Part shown: positions 8,406 to 16,110 of the stretch, piece after piece | Layout: each line of letters opens with the position of its first letter | Position numbering within the stretch: the first letter of the stretch is position 1 | Assembly (NCBI GenBank): GCA_018375675.1 | Contig: JAHACW010000040.1 | Coordinates: forward strand, 1-21,043 | From: Actinomyces sp. | GTDB taxonomy: Bacteria; Actinomycetota; Actinomycetes; Actinomycetales; Actinomycetaceae | DNA length: 21,043 nt | Reading direction: 5' to 3' | Position numbers and translations under genes: made by a program | The notes under the pieces: model-generated | Told to the model about the DNA's origin: nothing | The model's database searches: none | What the model saw: the letters and a program-made list of their open reading frames with translations, nothing else

Positions 8406-10271
8406 ATGAAGCGCATGCGTGATGGCTCGTACACGATCAAGCCGACCTACAAGGTGGGCGAGCACGACATCATTCCGGACATGCTGGCCAAGCGCGCGCT
8501 CCTACACCCCGACCAGGTAGCGGTCGAGCAGCGCTCTTCCGTCGGCTCCACGCGCTCCCTCAGCGCGTCTGAGCTCCAGCGCCAGGTCGAGTACACCGCC
8601 TGCGGCCTCATCGGCCTCGGCGTTCAGACCGGCGACGCGGTCGCAATCCTGGCCCCGACCTCGTACGAGTGGCTCCTCCTCGACCTCGCTCTCCTATCCA
8701 TCGGCGCAATCACCGTCCCGATCTACGAGTCCGACTCCGCCGCCCAGATCGAGCACATCCTCACCGACGCGCACGTGACCCGCGTCTTCACGGCCACCAC
8801 CCAGCAGGCCGAGCTCGTGCACTCCGTGGCTCCCGAGTACACCGTGGCGGTCGACTCCTTCGACCGCGGCGCCCAGCGCATGATCGCCCGCGCCGCCACC
8901 GGCATCACCATCGAGAACGTCGAGCAGCGCCGCGCGACCATCTCCTCCTCGGACATCGCCACCATCATCTACACCTCCGGAACGACCGGAAACCCGAAGG
9001 GCGTGGCCCTGACGCACGCAAACTTCGTGGCCACCGCGGAGGGCGCCCGCCAGGTCCTCGGCGAGGTGATTGACTCCCCTGAGACACGTCTGCTCCTCTT
9101 CCTCCCCGTCGCCCACGTGCTCGCGCGCCTCGTCATGCACGTGATCCTGTCGGGCCAGGGAGTCCTCGGCTTCTCGCCCAGCATCAAGAACCTGCTGCCC
9201 GACATCCAGGCCTTCAAGCCATCCGTGCTCCTCGTCGTGCCCCGCGTCCTCGAAAAGGTCTACAACGCCGCCTCCTCCAAGGCGGGCGGCGGCATCAAGG
9301 GCCGCATGTTCGCATGGAGCGCCAAGCAGGCGCGCACCTTCTCCGTGGCCTCCGAGAAAACCTTCGGCCCCGGCCTGTTCAAGAAGATGCGTCACGGCAT
9401 CGCCGACGCGCTCGTCCTCAAGAAAATCCGCTCGGTCCTGGGACCCAACCTGCGCTACATCGTCTCCGGCGGCGCACCCCTGGCCACCGACCTCGCCCAC
9501 TTCTACGCCGGTATGGGCATCACCCTCATCCAGGGCTACGGCCTGTCCGAGACGACCGGCCCAATCGCCGTCCAGCACATCGGCAAGAACCCCGTCGGTG
9601 GTGTTGGCCTGCCACTGCCCGGCAACTTCATTAAGCTTGCCAAGGACGGCGAGATCCTGGTGCGCGGCCAGTCCGTCATGCCCGGCTACTACCACCTGCC
9701 CGAGCAGACCGCCGAGGTCATGCCCGACGGCAAGTGGTTCCACACGGGTGACCTGGGCTCGATCGATCGCAAGGGCCAGCTGACCATCACGGGCCGCAAG
9801 AAGGAACTCATCGTCACCGCGGGCGGCAAGAACGTCTCCCCCGAGGTCCTCGAGGATTCTCTGGCCACGCACCCGCTCATCGCGAACGTCATTGTCGTGG
9901 GCGATCAGCGCCCCTACGTCGGAGCCCTGTTCACGCTCGACGCCGACATGCTGCCCGACTGGCTGGCCAAGCACGGCCTGCCGCAGTGCTCGCCCACCGA
10001 GGCTGCCGAGCTGCCCGCCGTCCGCGAGTCCCTCGAGAAGGCCGTCGAGCGCGCCAACAAGGCCGTCTCCCGCGCCGAGTCGATCCGTAAGTTCCGCATC
10101 ATCGACGCCACCTTTACGGTCGCGAATGGCTACGTCACACCGTCAATGAAGCTACGCCGCCGCAAGGTCATCACCGACTACGCCCATGAGATCGACGCCC
10201 TGTACGGCGGCCCCGTCTCCGCTGAACCGGCGAAGAAGCGCGGGCTTTTCGGCCGCGTCAAGAAGAACTGA
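8406..10271 (+). CDS. Long-chain fatty-acid--CoA ligase (AMP-forming), first of a tandem pair
   Basis: This 621-residue ANL-superfamily enzyme activates a fatty acid to an acyl-adenylate and transfers it to CoA. The P-loop-like AMP motif YTSGTTGNPKG is at about 190-200. QGYGLSETTGPIA is the A5-type motif, and WFHTGDLGSID with GRKKELIVTAGGKNVSPE marks the hinge into the C-terminal lid. The catalytic lysine lies in the segment TPSMKLRRRKV near residue 580. The overall layout resembles the FadD15/FAA1 type of long-chain synthetase. GGAGG at 8396-8400 precedes the ATG by five bases. The C terminus is a basic tail (AKKRGLFGRVKKN) not seen in the second copy. Real substrates (exogenous fatty acids, lipid recycling) cannot be told from sequence. 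Confidence 0.92.
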   Translation: MKRMRDGSYTIKPTYKVGEHDIIPDMLAKRALLHPDQVAVEQRSSVGSTRSLSASELQRQVEYTACGLIGLGVQTGDAVAILAPTSYEWLLLDLALLSIGAITVPIYESDSAAQIEHILTDAHVTRVFTATTQQAELVHSVAPEYTVAVDSFDRGAQRMIARAATGITIENVEQRRATISSSDIATIIYTSGTTGNPKGVALTHANFVATAEGARQVLGEVIDSPETRLLLFLPVAHVLARLVMHVILSGQGVLGFSPSIKNLLPDIQAFKPSVLLVVPRVLEKVYNAASSKAGGGIKGRMFAWSAKQARTFSVASEKTFGPGLFKKMRHGIADALVLKKIRSVLGPNLRYIVSGGAPLATDLAHFYAGMGITLIQGYGLSETTGPIAVQHIGKNPVGGVGLPLPGNFIKLAKDGEILVRGQSVMPGYYHLPEQTAEVMPDGKWFHTGDLGSIDRKGQLTITGRKKELIVTAGGKNVSPEVLEDSLATHPLIANVIVVGDQRPYVGALFTLDADMLPDWLAKHGLPQCSPTEAAELPAVRESLEKAVERANKAVSRAESIRKFRIIDATFTVANGYVTPSMKLRRRKVITDYAHEIDALYGGPVSAEPAKKRGLFGRVKKN

Positions 10272-10317
10272 ACCCACCACGCACGGCGCTCAGCACCCAC
10301 CCCACGAAAGGAACGCA

Positions 10318-12234
10318 ATGACGGTACGCAGGCTCGCCGACGGCTCATGGGAGTCGATCGCGACCCGAGAAGCCACCGAGGACATGAACCTGCCGAAGAT
10401 GCTCCACCAGCGCGTGGCATCTCACCCCGGGCAGATCGCGATCGAGCGCCGCTCCAACGTCGGCGCGTGGCGCCCTGTCACGATGGAGACCTTCCTCGGC
10501 GAGGCCGACTCGATTGCGCGTGGCCTCATCGGCATCGGGCTCGAGCCCGGCGACCACCTGGCGATCCTGGCCCCCACCTCCTACGAGTGGGCACTCATCG
10601 ACGTGGCCGCGCTGTCCTGCGGGGCGATCACCGTGCCGATCTACGAGACGGACTCGGCCTCGCAGATCGCGCACATCCTGGCCGACGCCGACGTGCGCAT
10701 CGTCATCACAGCCACCACGCAGCAGGCCGAGCTGGTCGAATCCGTGCGCACCGACGGCGTGCGCCATATTCTCTCCCTGGACCGGGGTGCTGAGCGCGTC
10801 CTGACGGGCGCCGCTCAGGGCGTGAGCGTCGAGCAGGTGCGAGAGCGCACCGACGCCGTGACGCTTCACGACGAGGCGACAGTCATCTACACCTCAGGCA
10901 CGACCGGTATGCCCAAGGGCGTCGTGCTCACGCACGGTAATTTCATCTCGCCGATGCTGCAGGCCTACGACTTCCTGCCCCTCCTCATTAACGACCCGAA
11001 GTCACGTTCCCTACTTTTCCTGCCGGTCGCCCACGTGCTCGCGCGTTTCGTCATGTACTGCCTGCTCGCGGGCCAGGGCGTCACCGCTTTCTCCCCCGAC
11101 ACGCGCAACCTGGTCAACGACATCGCGACCTTCAAGCCGACGATGCTCCTCGTGGTCCCGCGCGTCATGGAAAAGGTCTACAACGCCGCGGCGGCGAAGG
11201 CCGGCGGCGGCATGAAGGGCCGTATGTTCGCGTGGGCCGCCAAGCAGGCACGCGCCCTGTCCAAGGCCACCGCCTACGTTGACTCTCCCCTTCCCGAGTC
11301 CGCAGTCGCTGGTCCCGGCCCCGACACAACGCCCATTCCCGACGCCTCGGCGATGCCCTCCCCCGGCCCGTCCACCGCGCTCAAGCTGCGCGGTCGCGTC
11401 GCCGACGCGCTGGTCCTGTCGAAGGTCCGCGCGATCCTGGGGCCAAACCTGCACACGATCATCTCGGGCGGCGCTCCCCTAGCCCTTGATCTCGCGAACT
11501 TCTATCGCGGCCTGGGCATCACGCTCCTCCAGGGCTACGGCCTGTCCGAGACAACCGGCCCGATCTCCGTGGAGACGCCACAGGACTTCCCGCCGGACTC
11601 GGTGGGATTCCCATGGCCCGGCAACCGCATGAAGATTGCTCCCGACGGCGAGCTGCTCGTCCAGGGTATCTCCGTATCGAAGGGCTACCACAACCTGCCC
11701 GAGGCCACGGCTGAGGCATACGTCGACGGCTGGTTCAAGACCGGCGACCTCGCTTCCATCGACGACCGAGGCCATCTGCGGATCACGGGCCGCAAGAAGG
11801 AACTCATCGTCACTGCGGGCGGCAAGAACGTCTCCCCCGAGATCCTCGAAGAGTCCCTGTCGACGCACCCGCTGATCGCGAACATCATCGTGGTTGGCGA
11901 CAACCGCCCGTACATCGGCGCGCTCATCGCCCTTGACACGGAGATGCTGCCCGAGTGGCTGGCCACCCATGGCCTGCCCGTCGTGGATGCTGCGCAGGCC
12001 GCGAACCTGCCCGAGGTGCGCGACTCGCTCGAGAAGGCGATCGCCCGCGCCAACAAGGCCGTCTCCCGCGCCGAGTCGATCCGCCGCTACCGCATCGTCA
12101 ACGCTGCCTTCACCGTGGAGAACGGCTACATGACGCCCTCCCTCAAGCTCAAGCGCCGCCGCGTCCTGGCGGACTACGCCGACGAGGTCGACGCCCTGTA
12201 CGCGTCGGGCGAGGCCGCGAAGAATCAGGAGTAA
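10318..12234 (+). CDS. Long-chain fatty-acid--CoA ligase (AMP-forming), second of a tandem pair
   Basis: This close paralogue of the preceding gene has 638 residues when started at the ATG at 10318, which has AAAGGA six bases upstream. An open frame continues back to 10186 inside the previous gene but lacks family similarity there. It has the same motifs: YTSGTTGMPKG, QGYGLSETTGPIS, WFKTGDLASID, GRKKELIVTAGGKNVSPE and the catalytic TPSLKLKRR. Unlike copy one it carries an insertion of about 27 residues rich in Pro, Ala, Ser and Gly (roughly residues 325-355), between KQARALSKAT and LRGRVADALVLSKVR. It starts 46 bases after copy one, so the two are probably co-transcribed, and it ends at a long hairpin. 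The pair most likely arose by duplication and may differ in chain length or partner. Confidence 0.92.
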   Translation: MTVRRLADGSWESIATREATEDMNLPKMLHQRVASHPGQIAIERRSNVGAWRPVTMETFLGEADSIARGLIGIGLEPGDHLAILAPTSYEWALIDVAALSCGAITVPIYETDSASQIAHILADADVRIVITATTQQAELVESVRTDGVRHILSLDRGAERVLTGAAQGVSVEQVRERTDAVTLHDEATVIYTSGTTGMPKGVVLTHGNFISPMLQAYDFLPLLINDPKSRSLLFLPVAHVLARFVMYCLLAGQGVTAFSPDTRNLVNDIATFKPTMLLVVPRVMEKVYNAAAAKAGGGMKGRMFAWAAKQARALSKATAYVDSPLPESAVAGPGPDTTPIPDASAMPSPGPSTALKLRGRVADALVLSKVRAILGPNLHTIISGGAPLALDLANFYRGLGITLLQGYGLSETTGPISVETPQDFPPDSVGFPWPGNRMKIAPDGELLVQGISVSKGYHNLPEATAEAYVDGWFKTGDLASIDDRGHLRITGRKKELIVTAGGKNVSPEILEESLSTHPLIANIIVVGDNRPYIGALIALDTEMLPEWLATHGLPVVDAAQAANLPEVRDSLEKAIARANKAVSRAESIRRYRIVNAAFTVENGYMTPSLKLKRRRVLADYADEVDALYASGEAAKNQE

Positions 12235-12267
12235 CCCGGCCACCTGCCCGGTGATTCCAAACCAACG

Positions 12268-12309
12268 AAGCGGCCCCGGCCTCGTTCAGTGACGAGGACG
12301 GGGCCGCTT
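12268..12309. terminator. Bidirectional hairpin terminator between the acyl-CoA synthetases and the uvrA-side genes
   Basis: A stem of 18 base pairs with one mismatch starts AAGCGGCCCC and closes with GGGGCCGCTT around a six-base TCAGTG loop. It lies between convergent genes ending at 12234 (+) and 12327 (-). T-rich tracts are absent. It contains the 15-base core shared with two other terminators in the window. Confidence 0.85.
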
Positions 12310-12326
12310 GGTACGTCTCGGAGCGA

Positions 12327-12833
12327 CTATTCGTCAGCCGTGTTGCGTCCCACGACAAAAGCCGCAAAGAGTGCAAGAAGGAAGATGACTCCGATAACCG
12401 GCATCGGGATCCAATAGAGCATCCGTCGCGAGATTTCCATGGCCGCCGACGCGACCACGCCGATCATAAGGAACGTGTGGAACGCACGCGCCCACACGAA
12501 GCCGCCTGATTCAGCGCTCCACAGGGACACGAGTGTCATGATCAGGAACACGACCGCGACCGCATAGATTGCAATGACCGTCCCCAGCTGCCACGTGTGG
12601 CGAGCCTCCGCGTGAGCCAGAACGCTCAGGCACAAGTTGCCAAGGCCGGCGACGAAACCGCAGCCCAGTCCATAGACGCGGCTTCGCCCCGCTGCATGCG
12701 CAACGAGTGCCTTCAAGACGAGGCCGCCAGACACCACCATGAGCGCCACGACGATGAGGTTGACCCATGCGGGCCAGAAGTGAGAGAAGCCGTAGAGACC
12801 GTATGCGGGATTCATAAGATCCATACTAACCAT
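12327..12833 (-). CDS. Small multi-pass membrane protein of unknown function
   Basis: I do not recognise this family. The 168-residue protein has about five hydrophobic segments, near residues 23-45, 54-74, 84-105, 115-133 and 141-162, with short polar links. It has no signal peptide cleavage motif and no enzyme motif that I can see. It contains an AHAEARHTW patch after segment two. The first ATG overlaps the uvrA stop by one base (TAATG at 12831-12835), so translation is likely coupled to uvrA. In-frame ATGs at codons 4 and 7 are alternative starts, and GGAAG is better spaced for codon 4 (12824). It is the last gene before a bidirectional terminator. A functional link to DNA repair is not implied by the coupling alone. 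Confidence 0.8.
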   Translation of the reverse strand: MVSMDLMNPAYGLYGFSHFWPAWVNLIVVALMVVSGGLVLKALVAHAAGRSRVYGLGCGFVAGLGNLCLSVLAHAEARHTWQLGTVIAIYAVAVVFLIMTLVSLWSAESGGFVWARAFHTFLMIGVVASAAMEISRRMLYWIPMPVIGVIFLLALFAAFVVGRNTADE

Positions 12834-15703
12834 TACTTCCGTGAAGCCGCGGCGTCTCGCTCGGCTTCCTTCGCGAGAACCTCGGCGAGATACTGGCCGG
12901 TGAAGGATTCCTCGACCTTCGCAACCTCTTCGGGCGTGCCCTGCGCGACGACCATTCCACCGCCAGCGCCGCCTTCGGGACCCATGTCGATGATCCAGTC
13001 GGCGCTCTTGATGACGTCCAGGTTGTGCTCGATGACGATGACCGTGTTGCCCTTGTCGGCGAGCGACTGGAGCACCAGCAGGAGCTTGCGGATGTCCTCG
13101 GAGTGCAGGCCGGTCGTGGGCTCGTCGAGCACGTACACCGTGCGCCCGGTTGAACGTCGCTGCAGCTCGGAAGCCAGCTTCACGCGCTGAGCCTCGCCAC
13201 CCGACAGCGTCGTCGCGCTCTGGCCGAGGCGCACGTAGCCCAGGCCAACCTCGACGAGCGTGTTGAGGTGGCGAGCAATGCGCGAGATCGGCGCGAAAAA
13301 CTGCGCGGCCTCGGCGATCGGCATGTCGAGGACGTCCGCGACAGTCTTGCCCTTGTACTCAACCTCTAGGGTCTCGCGGTTGTAGCGGGCACCGTGGCAG
13401 ACCTCGCAGGGCACGTACACATCGGGCAGGAAGTTCATCTCGATCTTCAGGGTGCCGTCGCCCTTGCAGGACTCGCAGCGTCCACCCTTGACGTTGAAGG
13501 AGAAGCGTCCCGGACCGTAGCCGCGCACCTTCGCCTCCTGCGTCTCAGCGAAAAGCTTGCGGATCTGATCCCACACGCCGGTGTAGGTCGCCGGATTCGA
13601 GCGCGGCGTCCGGCCAATCGGGCTCTGGTCCACGTGCACGACCTTGTCGAGCTGTTCGATGCCCGAAATCGTGCGGTGGCGGCCGGGCACCATGCGCGCG
13701 CCGTTGAGGCGCGAGGCCAGGGTGCGATACAGGATGCCGTTGACGAGCGTCGACTTACCCGAGCCGGACACGCCGGTGACGGCCGTGAGCACGCCGAGTG
13801 GGAAGGACACGTCAACGTTCTTCAGGTTGTTTTCGCGCGCGCCCTTAACGGTCACGACGCGCTTCTTATCGATCGGGCGTCGGGTCGGAGGCAGGACGAT
13901 GCGGCGCTTGCCCGACAGGTACTGGCCGGTCAGCGACTTGCGGTTCTTCAGCAGTTCCGACAGCGGGCCCGAGTGCACGACCCAGCCGCCGGTCTCACCG
14001 GCACCGGGGCCAATGTCGACGATCCAGTCGGCGGCCTCCATCGTTTCCTCGTCGTGCTCGACGACGATGAGCGTGTTGCCCAGGTCCCTCAGGCGCTCAA
14101 GGGTGGCGATGAGCTTACGGTTGTCGCGCTGGTGTAGACCGATGGATGGCTCGTCGAGGACGTAGAGGACGCCGACGAGGCCGGAGCCGATCTGCGTGGC
14201 CAGACGGATGCGCTGCGCCTCGCCACCCGACAGCGTGCCAGCGCCACGTGAGAGCGTCAGGTAGGTCAGACCCACGTCGACGAGGAAGGCCAGGCGAGCC
14301 TCGATCTCCGTGAGGATGGGCGCGGCGATCGAGCGGGCGCGCGGTTCGAGCTCGACGTCCGCGAGGAAGGCGCGCGCGTCCGCAATCGACATGTCGGACA
14401 GCTCCGCGATCGACTTGTCCCCAATGCACACGGCCAGGACCTCAGGGCGCAGGCGCGCACCGAGGCACGTCGGGCAGGGAATCTCACGCATGTAGGAGTC
14501 GAGCTTCTCCGAGACGGCCGCGGACTCGGTTTCCTCGCGCTTACGCTCGATGTACTTGACCGCGCCCTCAAATCCCGTCGTATAGGAGCGCTCGCGACCC
14601 CAGCGGTTGCGGAACTTCACCGTGACCTCGTAGTCCTTGCCGTAGAGGACAGCGTCCTTGACCTTCTTCGGCAGGGACTTCCACGGGGTGCCCATCGCGA
14701 AGCCCAGCTCCTTGGCGAGGGATTCGAGGAGCTTCTTGTGGTACTTGAAGTTCGAGTTCCAGGGAATGACCGCACCGTCGGCGAGGGAGAGTTCCTCGTC
14801 GGGGACGACCAGCTCGGGGTCGACCTCGAGGCGGAAGCCGAGGCCCGAGCAATCCGGGCAGGCACCGTAGGGTGCGTTGAAGGAGAAGGTGCGCGGCTCA
14901 ATCTCGTCGAGCATCAGCGGGTGGTCGTTGGGACACGCACGCTTCTCGGAGAAGCGGCGACGACGCTCGGGATCGTCTGCGTCCAGGTCGACACAGTCGA
15001 TGACGACGAGGCCATCCGACAGGCGCAGGGCGGTCTCGACAGAATCGGTCAGGCGCTGGCGCATGCCCTCGCGAACGACGAGGCGGTCGACGACGACCTC
15101 GATTGTGTGCTTGAGCTTCTTCTCCAGCTTGGGGGCGTTCTCGAGGCGAACCATCTCATCGTCGATAATCGCGCGCGTGTAGCCCTCGGAGCGAAGCTCA
15201 TCAATGAGGTCCTGGTACTCGCCCTTACGGCCGCGCACGACCGGGGAGAGCACCTGGAATCGCGTGCCCTCATCCATCGTGCGCACACGGTCGACGATCT
15301 GCTGCGGTGTCTGCGCCTGAATGCGGGCGCCACACTCGGGGCAGTGCGCCACGCCCGCGCGGGCGTAGAGCAGACGCAGGTAGTCGTGGATCTCCGTGAT
15401 CGTGCCGACGGTCGAGCGCGGGTTACGCGAGGTCGACTTCTGGTCGATGGAGACGGCGGGCGACAGGCCTTCGATGAAGTCCACGTCGGGCTTGTCCATC
15501 TGTCCGAGGAACTGGCGCGCATACGAGGACAGTGATTCCACGTAGCGGCGCTGCCCCTCGGCGAAAATCGTGTCGAAAGCGAGGGAGGACTTACCAGATC
15601 CGGACAGGCCGGTGAACACGATCATGGAGTCACGGGGCAGCTCGAGGTTCACGTCCTTGAGGTTGTGTTCGCGGGCACCCTGGATGATTAGCTTGTCATG
15701 CAC
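12833..15703 (-). CDS. uvrA: UvrA, excinuclease ABC subunit A
   Basis: UvrA is the ATPase that detects DNA damage and loads UvrB. The 956-residue protein has two ABC ATPase halves. Walker A motifs are GLSGSGKSS (32-40) and GVSGSGKST (about 643-651). Signatures are LSGGEAQRI (about 490) and LSGGEAQRV (about 833). Walker B regions are [15 protein letters not shown] and [15 protein letters not shown]. Zinc-binding sites show as CPNDHP...CPDC (about 255-285) and CESC...CEVC (about 741-770). [19 protein letters not shown] and [23 protein letters not shown] are family hallmarks. The start is a GTG at 15701-15703 with no spaced Shine-Dalgarno site. A TAGGAT lies six bases upstream, which suggests a leaderless mRNA. 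It is divergent from the YciI-family gene and coupled downstream to a membrane protein gene. Confidence 0.97.
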   Translation of the reverse strand: MHDKLIIQGAREHNLKDVNLELPRDSMIVFTGLSGSGKSSLAFDTIFAEGQRRYVESLSSYARQFLGQMDKPDVDFIEGLSPAVSIDQKSTSRNPRSTVGTITEIHDYLRLLYARAGVAHCPECGARIQAQTPQQIVDRVRTMDEGTRFQVLSPVVRGRKGEYQDLIDELRSEGYTRAIIDDEMVRLENAPKLEKKLKHTIEVVVDRLVVREGMRQRLTDSVETALRLSDGLVVIDCVDLDADDPERRRRFSEKRACPNDHPLMLDEIEPRTFSFNAPYGACPDCSGLGFRLEVDPELVVPDEELSLADGAVIPWNSNFKYHKKLLESLAKELGFAMGTPWKSLPKKVKDAVLYGKDYEVTVKFRNRWGRERSYTTGFEGAVKYIERKREETESAAVSEKLDSYMREIPCPTCLGARLRPEVLAVCIGDKSIAELSDMSIADARAFLADVELEPRARSIAAPILTEIEARLAFLVDVGLTYLTLSRGAGTLSGGEAQRIRLATQIGSGLVGVLYVLDEPSIGLHQRDNRKLIATLERLRDLGNTLIVVEHDEETMEAADWIVDIGPGAGETGGWVVHSGPLSELLKNRKSLTGQYLSGKRRIVLPPTRRPIDKKRVVTVKGARENNLKNVDVSFPLGVLTAVTGVSGSGKSTLVNGILYRTLASRLNGARMVPGRHRTISGIEQLDKVVHVDQSPIGRTPRSNPATYTGVWDQIRKLFAETQEAKVRGYGPGRFSFNVKGGRCESCKGDGTLKIEMNFLPDVYVPCEVCHGARYNRETLEVEYKGKTVADVLDMPIAEAAQFFAPISRIARHLNTLVEVGLGYVRLGQSATTLSGGEAQRVKLASELQRRSTGRTVYVLDEPTTGLHSEDIRKLLLVLQSLADKGNTVIVIEHNLDVIKSADWIIDMGPEGGAGGGMVVAQGTPEEVAKVEESFTGQYLAEVLAKEAERDAAASRK

Positions 15704-15709
15704 CCCTCG

Positions 15710-15715
15710 ATCCTA
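15710..15715 (-). promoter_or_regulatory. uvrA: Possible uvrA -10 element, leaderless arrangement
   Basis: On the minus strand TAGGAT is followed by six bases (CGAGGG) and then the GTG start of uvrA. With the usual -10 to +1 distance, transcription would begin at or next to the start codon. There is no clear -35. No LexA (SOS) box was recognised around it. Confidence 0.45.
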
Positions 15716-15724
15716 GCCGCCCTC

Positions 15725-15753
15725 TAGGCAAAAGCACGGATCAGGGCTAGTGT
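15725..15753 (+). promoter_or_regulatory. Possible promoter of the YciI-family gene, leaderless arrangement
   Basis: TAGGCA (15725-15730, four of six to TTGACA) is separated by 17 bases from TAGTGT (15748-15753). Six bases later comes the ATG at 15760. There is no Shine-Dalgarno site at a useful distance, so translation from a leaderless transcript is the simplest reading. Confidence 0.5.
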
Positions 15754-15759
15754 TGGGCT

Positions 15760-16041
15760 ATGGCATACTACGCAGTTGAATACGTGTACAACCCTTCGAT
15801 GACCGAGACGATGGACGAGGTTCGCCCGACGCACCGCGCGTTCCTGTCCGGCCTGCTCGAGCAGGGAATCAACGTTGCGTCCGGTCCCCTCGTTGGCGAG
15901 ATCCCCGGCGCCCTGATCCTCATCAACGCCGAGAGCCAGGCCGACGTCGAGCGCATCCTCAACGAGGATCCCTTCTACGTCGCCGAGGTCATCCAGGCGC
16001 GCCTCATCCGCGAGTGGAACCCCGTCATTCGGGCGTTCTGA
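15760..16041 (+). CDS. YciI-family protein
   Basis: This 93-residue single-domain protein has the YciI (YCII-related, ferredoxin-like dimeric alpha/beta barrel) fold signature. It opens with a beta strand (YYAVEYVYN), followed by RPTHRAFLSGLLEQGINVASGPL, with the conserved His at residue 25 after RPT. Then come a strand GALILINAES and the family motif EDPFYVAEVIQARLIREWNPV. Members are small cytosolic proteins thought to bind or act on small molecules through the conserved His. Few have a proven reaction and none can be named here. The gene stands alone, divergent from uvrA, and ends at a hairpin terminator. Confidence in the family is high, in the function low. Confidence 0.88.
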   Translation: MAYYAVEYVYNPSMTETMDEVRPTHRAFLSGLLEQGINVASGPLVGEIPGALILINAESQADVERILNEDPFYVAEVIQARLIREWNPVIRAF

Positions 16042-16055
16042 TCGCAGCAAACGAA

Positions 16056-16093
16056 CGAGGCCGGGGCCGGGTTCACACCCGACACCGGCCTCG
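16056..16093. terminator. Bidirectional hairpin terminator
   Basis: A 16-base-pair stem with two mismatches (CGAGGCCGGGGCCGGG against CCCGACACCGGCCTCG, loop TTCACA) lies between the convergent YciI-family gene and the P-type ATPase gene. It starts within the shared 15-base core at 16055-16069. Confidence 0.8.
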
Positions 16094-16110
16094 ACTCGTA
16101 TCGAGCGCTT

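Noticed and set aside
8694..9974. Minus-strand frame of 426 codons opposite the first acyl-CoA synthetase.
   Set aside because: Gly/Val/Asp-rich antisense translation typical of high-GC shadows; the sense gene has full motifs.
10186..10317. Extended start of the second acyl-CoA synthetase overlapping the first.
   Set aside because: The extension reads the end of copy one in another frame; AAAGGA before the ATG at 10318 fixes the start.
15700..15760. LexA/SOS box between uvrA and the YciI-family gene.
   Set aside because: No sequence resembling the actinobacterial SOS box (GAAC-N4-GTTC type) is present in the gap.
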